Source: Podospora pseudocomata
Taxonomy: Eukaryota > Ascomycota > Sordariomycetes > Sordariales > Podosporaceae
Reading direction: 5' to 3'
Assembly (NCBI RefSeq): GCF_035222375.1
Contig: NC_085891.1
Span: 1,302,001-1,366,000 of the forward strand
Length of the DNA: 64,000 bases
In this document: positions 1-10,931 of the stretch, one piece after another
How the letters are laid out: each line of letters begins with the position of its first letter
Numbering within the stretch: position 1 is the first letter of the stretch
Notes under the pieces: generated by a model
Databases searched by the model: none
The model's input: the letters and a program-made list of their open reading frames with translations, nothing else
Told to the model about the DNA's origin: nothing
Position numbers and translations under genes: made by a program

Positions 1-27
1 CTCGCCGGCGGACCCGGCGACCGGTCC

Positions 28-2843
28 ATGCCTCCCTCTTATCCTCCAAACTTCCCAGCGACCTCCGCGGCGCACCAACAACCACCACAACTATCCTCCT
101 CCCGAAGACGACCCCGCGTCGACTCCTACTCGGACCCCGACACCAACGACAACACCACCCGCACCGCCGCCAGCAACAACCTAGGCAAACGCCCCCGAGG
201 CGAATACACCTTCTCCCCATCCGCCCAACTCCCCACCCCCCATCAACAAGACCCATTCCAGCCCATAATGTCATCCAAAGCCCAAGGCAAGCGGCCCGAA
301 TTCATAGACCTCACACAAAACTCCAGCCCCGGCCGGCCATCCAACAGCAGTTACGGCGGCGGCGGCGGCGGTCGACCAGGTGGCATCACAGGCCTACAAC
401 CCCATCTCGGTCCACGAAAATTAGTAATCAAGAACCTGCGCCAGACGACATCGACGCAAAGGGCCGGCGCGGACGAATACTACACCCGAACTCGAGCTGA
501 TTTGGATAATGCCCTGGACGCTATCTTTGCCGGCCGCCCTACAGGCGAGCCTATGGAGCTGCTGTACAGAGGGGTGGAGGATCTATGTCGGAAGGGCGAG
601 GCGGAGAGCCTGTACAACCGACTGAAGGATCGATGTGACCGATGGCTTACCTCGGATGATGGCATTGGGCAGTTGAGGAAGGAGGTCACTGCCAATACCA
701 CGCATTTTAATGTAATTGAAGTTACGGCGGCGGTGATGGGGGTGTATCGGAGGTGGAATGCCAGGATGTTGATTGTGAGGAAGGTGTACTCGTACCTGGA
801 CAGGAGTTACCTGCTATTGCAGTCTACGATTGGGAAGGAGGACAAGGGGAGGCAGGGGGTGAATGATATGGCGATTAGTTTGTTCAGGAAAGCCGCGTTT
901 GGGCCGAGGAGTGCGACAAAGGCATTGCCGCTTGGGGTGATGGTTCTCAGGGGAATGATTACGCTCATAATGCAGGAGAGGGAGGACCAGGAAAGGGAGC
1001 AGATCCCGGGCGGGTTGGATAGGGTGCAACTGCTGAAGGACTCGGTCACGATGCTGAAGGTGTTTGGGGTCTATGGCAAGTTCTTCGAGCCCTGGTTTTT
1101 GGAGCATTCATACGAGTTTTACAAAGAATTCGCCGAGCAGAAGAGTGAAAACTGTGGGTTGAGGGATTACATCAAGCACATCGATGCGCTGCTCAAGAGG
1201 GAGGAGCACATGTGCGACTTTTACGGGTTTGACAGCACGACGAAACGACAGCTGCTGCAGGACGCGCATGGGGTTCTCATCACGAAGTATTCGGAGAAGC
1301 TGCTTGACACTGGGAGCGTGGCTAAGCTCCTCGAAGCTGAGGACGTGCCTTCTATGAAGGCGCTGTATCAGCTGCTCAAGCTGTCCGGCTTGCAGAATAA
1401 GCTCAAAGAGCCGTGGGACAGCTACATCAGAAAGACTGGCTCAGCGATTGTCAGTGACACGGCGAGGGGCGACGAGATGGTCATTCGCCTCTTGGAACTG
1501 CGGCGGTCGCTGTACGTCATGATCCGGGATGCTTTCGACCAGGACGAAGTTTACAGTTACGGCCTCCGAGAATCCTTTGGCGGCTTCATGAACGACTCCA
1601 AGAGTACTTCGGCTTGGGGGACAGGTACTTCCAAGGTTGGCGAGATGATCGCCAAGTACATCGACATGTTGCTGCGTGGTGGCCTCAAGACTCTTCCCAA
1701 GTCCTTGCTGTCAGACAACAAGGACAAGGCCATCGCTGAAAGAAGCGGCCTCGCCGCCGCAGGCGACGAAGACTCTGAACTGGACACACAGTTGGGTCAT
1801 GCTCTCGAGCTGTTCAAGTTCATCGACGGCAAGGACACGTTTGAAGCCTTCTACAAGAAAGACCTGGGTCGCCGGTTACTCCTGGGTCGCAGCGCCAGCC
1901 AAGATGCGGAACGGAGCATGATCACCAAACTTAAAGGCGAGTGCGGTGCTAACTTTACGCACAACCTCGAGCAAATGTTCAAGGACCAGGAGCTTTCCAG
2001 GGACGAGATGACGTCCTACAAGACCTGGCTGGCGGGCACAGGCAAAGCCACAAAGGGTGGTGTTGACCTCACTGTCAAGGTCCTGTCTCACTCTGCCTGG
2101 CCGACGTACAACGACGTCAAAGTCACGCTGCCCAAGGAGGTGTTGGAGCAAACCACAAGTTTTGAAACGTACTACCAAGCAAAGCACACTGGGCGTAAAC
2201 TCACCTGGAAGCACAACATGTCCCACTGCATCATCAAAGCCCGCTTCGATCGCGGGCCAAAGGAGCTTTCGCTTTCTGCCCAGCAAGGTTCGGTCCTGAT
2301 GCTCTTCAACGACGTCCCCGACGACACCCCCTTGTCATACAGCCAAATCTCCCAATCGACCTCTCTGACGGGCGCTGAACTCGACCGAACCCTCCAGTCC
2401 CTCGCCTGTGGCAAGTCGAGGGTCTTGTCCAAGGCTCCCAAGGGGAGGGATGTTTACCCTACTGATACCTTCACCGTCAACAGGGCGTTTGCCGATCCCA
2501 AGTTCAGGGTCAAGATCAATCAGATTCAGCTCAAGGAGACAAGGGAGGAGAATAAGGAGACGCATGAGAAGGTGGCGAGGGACAGGCAGCTGGAGACGCA
2601 GGCGGCGATTGTGAGGATCATGAAGAGCAGGAAGACGATGGGGCATGCGCAGCTTGTGGCCGAGGTTATCAACCAGACCAAAGCCAGGGGGGCGGTGGAT
2701 CCGGGGGAGATTAAGGCGAATATTGAGAAGTAAGTTTTTTCCTGGAGGAAGATTATGAGGGGGAAGGTTGCTAACGTGGGGATAGGTTGATTGATAAGGA
2801 TTATATTGAGAGGGAGGAGGGGAATTATGTGTATTTGGCGTAA
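28..2843 (+). CDS. cul4: Cullin-4, scaffold of a CRL4 ubiquitin ligase
   Basis: Two exons (28-2729, 2786-2843) give 919 residues. The intron has a GTAAGT donor, a CTAAC branch site and a TAG acceptor, and the second exon adds the canonical cullin end LIDKDYIERE...YLA. The cullin homology region is clear at about residues 590-650 (KFIDGKDTFEAFYKKDLGRR followed by LLLGRSAS). The C-terminal winged helix carries the neddylation site in IVRIMKSRK, with Lys866 the likely NEDD8 acceptor. The RRLLLGRSAS block favours CUL4 over CUL1 or CUL3. CUL4 normally links a DDB1/DCAF substrate receptor to the RBX1 RING protein in the nucleus. The first 130 residues are Pro/Ser/Gly-rich and probably disordered. 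The frame is open from base 1 with no stop before the ATG at 28, so the true start or an upstream exon may lie outside the window. The deneddylase for this protein, CSN5, is encoded at 18873-19967. Confidence 0.93.
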
Positions 2844-5800
2844 GCGGAGGGGTTGCTGTCAAGGTGGAAAAGGGGTTTTATGAAAGTCTGTTTGTTTGTG
2901 TTTGTATTCAAGGGTATGGAATGGAAGCACAGCGAGGGAAATGCAATGGGATAATATGTTAAAAGCGCAAGAGAGAACTGTTCCTACGACTGGGGGTATT
3001 ACAAAAGCGGGATTCGAGTACGATGATATGACGCTGTGGACTGTTGATGTTGAAGGGTAGCTTAGACATTGAGCGCAGAGCAGAGGGATGAAATAACTCA
3101 ATGTTGCGTGTGTGTAGTATGAATGTGGGAATTCCAGGTTGGCGGTGGGTCGTGCCTTCCTTTCTCTGGGGTTCAAACAGTAGTACCAAAGACAGGAAAG
3201 AGCAACTGATACCTGTGAATCTCCTCTATTGGCGCGAAGTGACATACTGTTACCATCTACGCTAGGACCTTGACCCGTCTGAGAAACCACGGAGAGCATT
3301 TCTGTGAACAGCACAGCCTTACGGGTCGATTTAGGGTTCCGACCTATGTGATACCTACTTTACCTACTCTGCCTCCACCTTGTTCGAGAGGCTTGGAAAG
3401 AAAAGGCGAGGTTCGGACGGGTGGGATGGGGGAGGATGGTGTGGAGGTGCGGTGATGATGCTGTGCCCGGTGTGGAAGTGTGGCACATATATGTTGGTGT
3501 CGGGAAAAGTGGGTGTAGACTTACGAAGCACGCATGGAAGCACTGATTACAGTTCTTCTTCCAGATACAAAATACACAGTACCTTACGCAGGGCTGGACC
3601 TTGAAGCCAACAAGATAAAAGACGGAAATTTCCCACCATGAAGCTTTTCACAAGGTCCACGTTGGTCTGAGGCATGGGTGAGTAGTTCGGTGTACGCCGG
3701 ACCTTTGCTCCACAGTCTTGATGGTGGTGAGGGTGCTGCCGTACGGCGCAGAACGGAGACCTGACGCAGGCAAGATGTCGGTTGATGACTGTGTCCGCAG
3801 CAGGTAGGTAAAGGAGGGGATAACACGCTGACTTAAGGGTCGTCAAATCAAGAGGTGTGGGTTCTCTTTTTGGTGGGAATTTCATGATTGTTATTGACAT
3901 TGTTTCTTGTGTGCCTGATAGATCACTGGCTGATGGCAAATACTTACCAGAAATTGACGCTCAAAGGAGCTGTCAACCGAGTATGTTTGTTGGTGATTTG
4001 GCCTGTTCGTTTAATCCAGCGGTTAAGCGTCTGGCTATTGTGTGGAGATGAGGGTTGATGCCGGCCCAATCGGTGTAAGTGGCTGGGAGGGAGATGCCTG
4101 TTGGAAGCGCTGAAGGGATCTTGTTCCCATATTGGATGAACAGCACGGGCATTCTTGAAGAGAAAAATGACAGCTCACAGGACCTCTCAGGGCGTTCGGC
4201 CGGCTGAGAGGACGGGCTGAGAGGTTGTGGTTCGTGATGGTGTGGTTCCCCTCATGCTGTCATCCCAGTGGCTTGCATCGTGGACCACCGTTCCTGCACT
4301 CCGGGTGCCACAGAGACATTTCAAACCGCGCGGGGGATGCGGTGCCACGAGGGCAACATACGAGTGGCATATCTGACTGTCGACCCCGTGAAGAAGTTTT
4401 CTTTTCATGTTGTGACTCGGGGTATGCATCGTGAGAAGAAGTCATGGTGAAGAGGTTCAGTCAGGAGATACTGAAGGTAAAGGTCTCGACCACCGGCCAA
4501 GTGGACCTCATTTACACCCCCGTCGATGGTACGGCGGGGAGTTCCGATAACGCGAGCCCAAGCTCTGCGAGTCCACAGCTCCCGCCGCCGCCGATCCGGC
4601 TGCTTCCTTGGCCGGCCACACGTGGAGAGGCTGCTGAAGAAGGGACCCCCTGGCGAAGAAGGATTTGACGCGCCTTACACACAAGACCTCAACATGATGA
4701 CGGTGGAAATCACCGACCGATGCTCATTCATTCCCCCGCTGTTTGAAGGATTTATCAAGCGCCTCCCTCACGCATTCACCGTTCCCGGTCAAAACACCGT
4801 TCAGTAAACCCAACGTCGCCATCGTCCTGTCGTGTGCCCTGAGGTGTGGGAAAGAGAAGCCATTCCATATCGAGACAGGACCCAATGGCCAGGTACCATT
4901 TATAAATTTCGCTTATGCGGAGATTTAACTGCTTTCCAAAAACACCACGACCGTGCTGTTTCCCCCGTGCCAGTGTCTTTGGTTCATCATCCAGATTTCG
5001 ATAGAAGTCGAGCCATCGAATGGTTCATATCCAGCCGCTCTGGTCTAATCTGTACCTGCGTCGCCCATTCGGCTCGGAGCCAGGAACCGCGTCCGAGACC
5101 GCCACCCGCCATCAATATTCATCTCTTGTTTTTATTCATCCATCCCAAATGACTCCTTCCGTGGTCAGATGCCCAGCAAACGTCTGTGTGTTGGTAGGCG
5201 CGTCTCCACCTTTGGACCTGAAGTCGAAACAACCAGAAGAGAAAAAAGTCTGGAAAGATGGTTCCCTATCGTGAGAGATCAGGAAGATGCAGAGAATCAA
5301 TATTCTCTGCAACCCTTGTTGGGGGCGTGAGCAGCTCCAATAAAATAGGAAAAGGCTGCTCAATAAACACCACCTGAACCGGGCTCAGCCCCACGCACGC
5401 TGCACCCAACGGTGCATCTTGACCCATCTTGCGCGGTGCGGATGCCCTTCCTGGAGGAGCCCATGCCTGCGTCCACGTCCCGATCTGGGAGGGGCTTCCA
5501 GGGTCCCCTGGACCTCCCAAGACTGTTGGACTGGTCTCGCCCGCTGTGCCGCTGCTTGTTTCTATTTTACTCTTGGGCTCTGCCGTTGCTGCTTGCTCTC
5601 TCTCTGTTTGGGTGGTGCTTGTTTCCAACACACACCTCTCCGTCGTCACTCGTTCACCCTCACGGCCAAGGAGATATTCACTTATCTTCACGAGTATTCC
5701 GTCAGTCAGCTGGAGCCTTCTCCTTCCAAACTCGGCGACGGCATTATCGCTCAAATTATACCGCTCTCGCAAGCCGTCTCATTGGTGTCCAGCTCGTCCC

Positions 5801-6153
5801 ACGCGGCAGTCGTATATTTACCCGGCCTCCCCATATTGACCTACCAGCAAATCCAGCTGGTCCAGGTCCTCAACCAAGGCCAAGTCCTGCAGGGTGGACT
5901 GGGGAAAAGAGAACAGGTCGATATAATACAACACGACATCTTTGCCCAGGCCAATGCTTAGTGTCAACTACCTTACTCTTCACGTCCAACGCCGATCTGT
6001 TTTGTCTGACCCAGTCCGATCGTCCACTCAGTCACTCGTTAGGGGAAAAAAAAAATAACAGCTTCAAAAACTTGGGTCGTGGTACAAGGTGATGTCGCAC
6101 AGGTGAAATCGGAGCCATTTCCCGCAGCCGCGACACAATACAGACATAAAAAA
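2844..6153. other. Intergenic, 3.3 kb, no supported gene
   Basis: This holds the cul4 3' flank and the probable promoter and leader of the DUF7729 gene. Several ORFs of 60-226 codons occur, the longest at 5412-6092 (+). None has a recognisable domain, supporting splice signals or a credible start context. The DNA just upstream of 6154 has an A-rich stretch (6049-6058). I see no RNA gene or mobile element. Confidence 0.5.
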
Positions 6154-7317
6154 ATGGCCGGACAGATAGTAACCAGCTCCTCGGGTTGGGCCCGCCGATC
6201 ACAACCTTCATGGACCAACATCCTGACCCTCTTCGCTTGCTTGGCCTGTCACGCCTTGGCCTCCACACCAGATGCCCCTGAGTCTGTCGAGACATTGATA
6301 ATCGACACCAGAAGTCCATACAAGACAGACAATGGGTGGGTGATGCTTTCACCAAGAGACGCGGAAGACTGGAAGCAGTGGAAGAAGCGTCAGAACAACA
6401 AGGACGACGACGAGGACGAGAAATCAAGCTCATCAGCCAAGCCATCAGTAACAACAACATTCGCCATCGTTGCTGGAAAGCCCACACAAAGCAGCACTAC
6501 ATCTTCCGAGACCGCCCCAAGCGCCCTGCCAACACATCTCGACAGCTTGGCCTCTGGGTTCAAGGAAGGATCTAACGGTGATCCCAACGCATGCCCCAAA
6601 TTCATCAACTGGTTCCTCAACACCCCCGAGTTCAAGGAGTGCTACCCCCTCTCCATGCTCCTCGATGTAAGCTTTTCATCTCCATCCCTCTTCCCCTCCC
6701 ATATATACTAACCCACCCAGCACTCCAAATCCTTCTTTGACGCCCAGCGCTCCCCGGTAACCATCACCCGCACCCTCGACGCCACCTGCGCAGCCAACGC
6801 CACCCGCTGCTCCCAGTACTTTGCCCAGCTAGCCCAAAACTTCACCTCGACGGAAAACTGCGGCAATGACTACACCTGGGGCACACCCGCCATCGTCAAC
6901 ACGTACAAGGCCATGGTTGCCTACGCGCCCATTTATAGTGTCGGCTGTTTACGGGATGAGAAGACGTCGGCGTACTGCTTTGCCAATGCTGTGGGCAACA
7001 CCACCAGCAGGGGGAACACTTATTTGTACACCCTCCTCCCGTTCAACAAGAGCTTGCCTGGGAGTAGCGTGACGACGTGTGACGAATGTACGAGGCAGAC
7101 GATGAATATCTACCAGGCGTCGACGGCAGATAGGAGGCAGCAGATCAGCCTGACGTATGAGGGGGCCGCGAAGCAGATTAATCTTGTTTGCGGGCCGGGG
7201 TTTGTGCAGGAGACGCTGGCGCCCGAGGCGGTGAGGAGTTGGGCGGGGAGGAAGGGGAGGGTGGTGGAGTGGACGGGGTTTGGGGTTGTGATGGGGGTGT
7301 TGGTGTGGTTGATTTAA
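6154..7317 (+). CDS. Secreted, probably GPI-anchored DUF7729 protein
   Basis: Two exons (6154-6666, 6721-7317) encode 369 residues. The 54-nt intron has a GTAAGC donor and CTAACCCACCCAG at its 3' end, and joins in phase 0. A signal peptide is visible at about residues 17-36 (NILTLFACLACHALAS), so the ATG at 6154 is preferred to the in-frame ATG at 6079. A Ser/Thr- and acid-rich linker follows, then a Cys-rich module starting CPKFINWFLNTPEF, with CSQYFAQ, GCLRDEKTSAYCFANAV, TTCDECTRQTM and INLVCGPGFV. This is the pattern of the fungal DUF7729 family as I know it. The last 20 residues are hydrophobic (GFGVVMGVLVWLI), consistent with a GPI signal or a membrane anchor. The molecular function of the family is not known to me. 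The protein is probably at the cell surface or in the wall. Confidence 0.85.
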
Positions 7318-8352
7318 GGGGGGTTTTTTTTTTTGGTCTGTGAGGCGCGTGGTTTGGTTCTTGTTCGATACCCCCTTTTTTTTTGTTTTGTTTTTTTTGG
7401 AGAGAGCGATTTCTACGACATACTTATTGAACCTTTTGTCGACATACATGCACACAAAAAGACAGGTTCACACACGTCCTTTTACGGACCATCTTTTGGA
7501 AAAGATGGGGAACTGCATAATTTCTATTTATTTCTCCCTTTTGGAAGGGAAGATGAAAATGTGGTGGAATGGACACAGAAGATTGGTTGAGGATGAGGAT
7601 AATGGTTCTAGAATTTTGCGCGGCGTTCCTTTGGGAAGATTACTATGATTCGGGGCAAGGAAAGATTCATGACGGGTTGGTTAATATGATATTATTCGAG
7701 CGTGGAGTTCGTGTACATACCTTTATGATGTTTGTTTCTGGCTCGTATCGACCTTACTTTACTGGTCTACAACTGCTCAACAAGACCTTGTGTTAGAGAA
7801 ATGTAATGTTGATGTTTATTGAAGATGTTGACCTCTATTTGTCTACATATCTTGCTCGTTGTGCCGTGGCCTATCCATCAGTTACCTCACTGCCATTGCC
7901 CTCCGGCTGGTTGTCCACACACTGCTTCTGCCTCCACCATGCTGTCTGATATTATGCCGGCTTACTGACAGCACCACACGCACAGCATCACACTCAACAC
8001 CGGACACACCGGCACCATGACGTGATGCAAGAGTATACTTGAACTGAAAAGATGGATGGAATGTTTGAATAAAAGAAAGCAATTGAAAGGAGCGTATATG
8101 ACCATATATATACCCAAAAGAACACATATAACCAAGCTGCCAAGCTCTCTACAGCCCTACCTTCTTCACACCGTAGGTACCACACGTGTACCTTTGCAAT
8201 ATACCCAGTTATCCTGCTCCTTTGACCTTTTTCAATAGTTGCTACACAGTGAGAAAACTGCCAAACCTCCTTATCACCGTAAAAAAAAACCGACAATCAC
8301 TGACGTTTATACCTAGGTAGTTTTTGTCACAGAATATCTCCACCCGCACCAT
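7318..8352. other. Intergenic, no supported gene
   Basis: This is the 3' flank shared by the DUF7729 gene (+) and the astacin-like pseudogene (-), which converge here. T-rich tracts at 7323-7335 and 7375-7400 lie just past the DUF7729 stop and probably belong to its 3' UTR. Small ORFs are present without supporting features. Confidence 0.5.
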
Positions 8353-9831
8353 TTAATGGCCAGCATAATGCAAAACATTGCCATATACCATGGGCATCAC
8401 TGGCATCACTGGCATCACTGGCATCACTGGCACCATTGGCACAGTGACCATGCTGCCTCCATAGAACCCATTGCAAGAACAACAACAGCAGCAGCTTTGA
8501 ACATGCATGCGATTCACCACAGGTGCAGGTTGCCACGCGGCCTGACCCGAAGTCACCTGTATGCTGCAGTTGTCATTGACAACTTGAACCAATGCACCTG
8601 GCCCTTGACAATTAACAACAATCGAGGCGTTTTGTCCTTGGCCGCCATTATTGACAACAACTGAGGCGCTTGGTCCCTGGCCGTGATAGCTAACGCTGTG
8701 TGTGTAAGATGTGAGAGGCTGCGTAACTGTGCTGACTGTTCCCACGGTCCCTGAAACCACGGTCCCTGAAACCTGGCGGTTGCCGGTGACGTTTGTCCGG
8801 GGTTTGGTTTCTGGGACGGTGACCAGACTTGTGCCGGGTGTCGGTTTCTGGACTGGTTTGCTCGTTGTGACCACTGCTGGCTTGGCGGGTATCGGTGCTA
8901 CCACTGGTTTCCTCGTGGCGGGGACGACCGGTTTTGGTATTTGCTTTGGTGTTGGCTTCGAGGCTATCGGGAGAGGATAGAGGGCCATCAAGAATTTCTT
9001 GTCTCCATCCGACAGGACACTGTTTAGCGGTACGGGCTGGATTTTGTTATGCGTGTCTCCAATCTCTATCCGGTAATGCATGATGGAGTGTTTGTCGTAC
9101 GGTGCGAGCTTTATTCGTGGGGACTGATGTTTCTTCTAATTATGCTGCACCTTTTCCGCAGTCCATCCTGTCTTTGCCTGTAGGACCCTCCGGTTCCAGT
9201 CGGCACGACAGTCTGGATGTCCATGTTCGTGCTCCATGCCCAACTCATGACCTAACTCATGCAATATTGTGCGTTGGAGCCACTGCCTTCTTGTTTCCGC
9301 CGATTTTATTGTCGTCGACCGATTAATCCATAAGGTGGGCTTATTGGGGTAACGCTCTGCATCGCGGGCAAGGTAGCTACAAGACTCCTTGTCGTTGAAC
9401 TGGACGCGGATGTCCGAGTCGCCAGAAGTTCCGTCTGTAAAGAAGAAGAACTTGATCCGCAGAGGAAGTGAGTTGTAATGCTTATTGACAAGCTGTTTCA
9501 CATAGTCCTTTTCTTGTGTCGTACCGTTAAGGAAGCGCACTTTCAGCTGGCGCTTATCGGAAGGCCACAAGAGGTCGTTTCTAGCTGTTCCGCATACCGG
9601 CGCTGGGGATATGCGCCGTGAGAATGTGATCTCATCATCCTCATCGTCCTCATCGTCATCATCACTATCGTCAGAGTCGTCATCATCGTACTCGTCAGAA
9701 TCATAGTCGTCTTCTGAAATCTCAGAGTCGTTGGTGGAGCGGATAAGAGCGGCGGCTATCCTCAACTAGGTACGGGCAACATAGGACTTCAAGCGACGTT
9801 TAGAGCGGTCCCATAGCCCGGGTTTGGTCAT
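8353..9831 (-). pseudogene. Astacin-type zinc metalloprotease, two in-frame TAG stops
   Basis: One reading frame runs from the ATG at 9831 to the TAA at 8353-8355 (493 codons) but is interrupted by TAG at 9766-9768 and 9136-9138. Between them lies an acidic Asp/Glu run, then a metzincin domain with HELGHELGMEHE (HExxHxxGxxHE zinc signature). After the second TAG come PYDKHS and SIMHY, the astacin Met-turn. The second TAG therefore splits the catalytic domain between two conserved elements. I found no intron with credible signals and length (at least 40 nt) that removes either stop. The TTG after the first TAG follows CCTAG, which could be an acceptor, but no good donor was seen upstream. Past the protease comes a Pro/Lys-rich linker and a low-complexity tail with GQGP-type repeats, six consecutive Cys and a VMP repeat. 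Both stops could derive from CAG by C-to-T change. Alternatives are a sequencing error or stop readthrough. Confidence 0.7.
8392..8441. repeat. 9-bp tandem repeat (TGGCATCAC)n
   Basis: About five copies of a 9-bp unit, the last ones degenerate. On the minus strand they encode the VMP-VMP-VMP run near the C-terminus of the astacin-like ORF. The period keeps the reading frame. Confidence 0.85.
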
Positions 9832-10171
9832 GTTTATCGTATCAGCCAATAATTCTGGCTCTGCTTCGCACTAAGAATAAGGTAATAAGATGGTCGTAGG
9901 ATCCGGGATACAACCGCCGTCGAGAGACGTGAGGGGGTTGCTCAAAGGTCGGACCAGCTGAGAATGAGAACGCAGCTGCTGTTGACTGCCTAAACACATG
10001 GAAAGCAGGTCTCAGCCTCGCCGCCATGTCGTACAAGACATGCGTGCGAGCCTTCGAATTCATGGCGGCCGTTCATTCGCTGAACCTCCTGATTTACTCT
10101 CTGCGACGGCATTGCAATGACTTCGGGGCTACCAAGGGGTAAGGGCTGTTTTTGCATTTCAACTTTCCCTT
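9832..10171. other. Intergenic between pseudogene and 5S cluster
   Basis: No supported gene. A minus-strand ORF at 9842-10063 could be imagined as an upstream exon of the metalloprotease, but it has no domain and no good donor. Confidence 0.4.
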
Positions 10172-10233
10172 AACCGTTTGATTAGGGCAGAGTGGATGGG
10201 ATATCATATTTTTGGCTGGGTATTGTCGTATAT
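10172..10233 (-). pseudogene. 5S rRNA half copy with RIP-like mutations
   Basis: On the minus strand this matches roughly the first 60 nt of the intact 5S gene at 10439-10558, and the match continues into its 5' flank (the ...GAGCCGGCCAT... block near 10250). The 3' half of the 5S is missing. Of about ten differences from the intact copy, nearly all are transitions, mostly with T or A in this copy (for example GACT to GATT, GCGG to GTGG, ACGG to ATGG, GTATGT to GTATAT). That is the pattern left by RIP in duplicated fungal DNA. It is unlikely to be functional. Confidence 0.75.
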
Positions 10234-10407
10234 GATAGTTAGCGACAGAGCCGGCCATGATATGAAAGCCTGTTCTTGGAGAACAATTCTAGAATGATGG
10301 TGAGATTATTCATCATCTTCTTAACCCGAGGTTGAATCATGATCAACAGACAAGATCCAAAACAGTCACATTCAAAAACTCAACTCATCTCCTCGGGCCG
10401 TAACAAG

Positions 10408-10422
10408 AAAAAAAAAAAAAAA
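10408..10422 (-). terminator. Pol III T-run downstream of 5S
   Basis: Fifteen A residues on the plus strand are a T15 tract on the minus strand, about 16 nt beyond the 3' end of the 5S gene at 10439-10558. T4 or longer runs are the standard Pol III termination signal. Confidence 0.6.
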
Positions 10423-10438
10423 GGAGGCAAAAGCCAAA

Positions 10439-10558
10439 ACATACAACACCGAGAATTCCCCAGTGGTCACCCGCCTGAGTACTGATTCGGCCCTTCAACC
10501 ATTTGACTAGGGCAGAGCGGACGGGATGCCGTATTTTTGGTTGGGTATGGTCGTATGT
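10439..10558 (-). rRNA. rrn5: 5S ribosomal RNA
   Basis: The minus strand reads ACATACGACCATACCC at the 5' end and ends GGTGTTGTATGT, 120 nt in all. It carries the conserved internal segments CATCCCGTCCGCTCTGCCC and AGTACTCAGGCGGGTGACC of filamentous-ascomycete 5S rRNA. Helix I pairs the two ends (ACATAC with GTATGT). Helix II pairs CCAACCA with TGGTTG. The internal promoter region is intact and a T-run follows. All expected elements are present, so it is probably functional. Confidence 0.93.
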
Positions 10559-10779
10559 GATAGTCAGCGTCAGAGCCGGCCATTATGAGAAAGCTTTGCT
10601 TCTTGAAGAAACAACTCTACCCTGTAGCTATTCAGGCACCACATCTCGATATCAGAACGATGGCGAGATCATTCACCATCTTCTTAACCCCAGACTGAAT
10701 CATATCAATAATGAGGACCGAGCAAACCGTCACATCTGACCCAGGTCCCCAGCTATCCCTGATGAACGATCCATTAGCC

Positions 10780-10804
10780 AAAAAAAGAAAAAAGAGATAA
10801 AAAA
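10780..10804 (-). terminator. Pol III T-runs downstream of second 5S
   Basis: Three A6-A7 tracts on the plus strand (T-runs on the minus strand) lie 8-30 nt beyond the 3' end of the 5S gene at 10812-10931. Confidence 0.55.
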
Positions 10805-10811
10805 GACTAAA

Positions 10812-10931
10812 ACATACAACACCGAGGATTCCCCAGTGGTCACCCACCTGAGTACTGATTCGGCCGGTCAGCTGTTTGACTCGGGCAGAGCGGACGGGAT
10901 GCCGTATTTTCAGCTGCGTATGGTCGTATGT
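10812..10931 (-). rRNA. rrn5: 5S ribosomal RNA, variant type
   Basis: A second full-length 120-nt 5S gene with the same ends and internal control region as the copy at 10439-10558. It differs in helix II, which here pairs GCAGCTG with CAGCTG. The changes on both sides of the helix are compensatory, so pairing is kept. This suggests a second functional 5S type rather than a decayed duplicate. Helix I and the GGGTGACCACTGGGGAAT segment are intact. Confidence 0.92.

Noticed and set aside
5412-6092. 226-codon plus-strand ORF upstream of the DUF7729 gene
   Set aside because: It overlaps the probable leader and has no recognisable domain. Two other frames are also open here, which points to chance.
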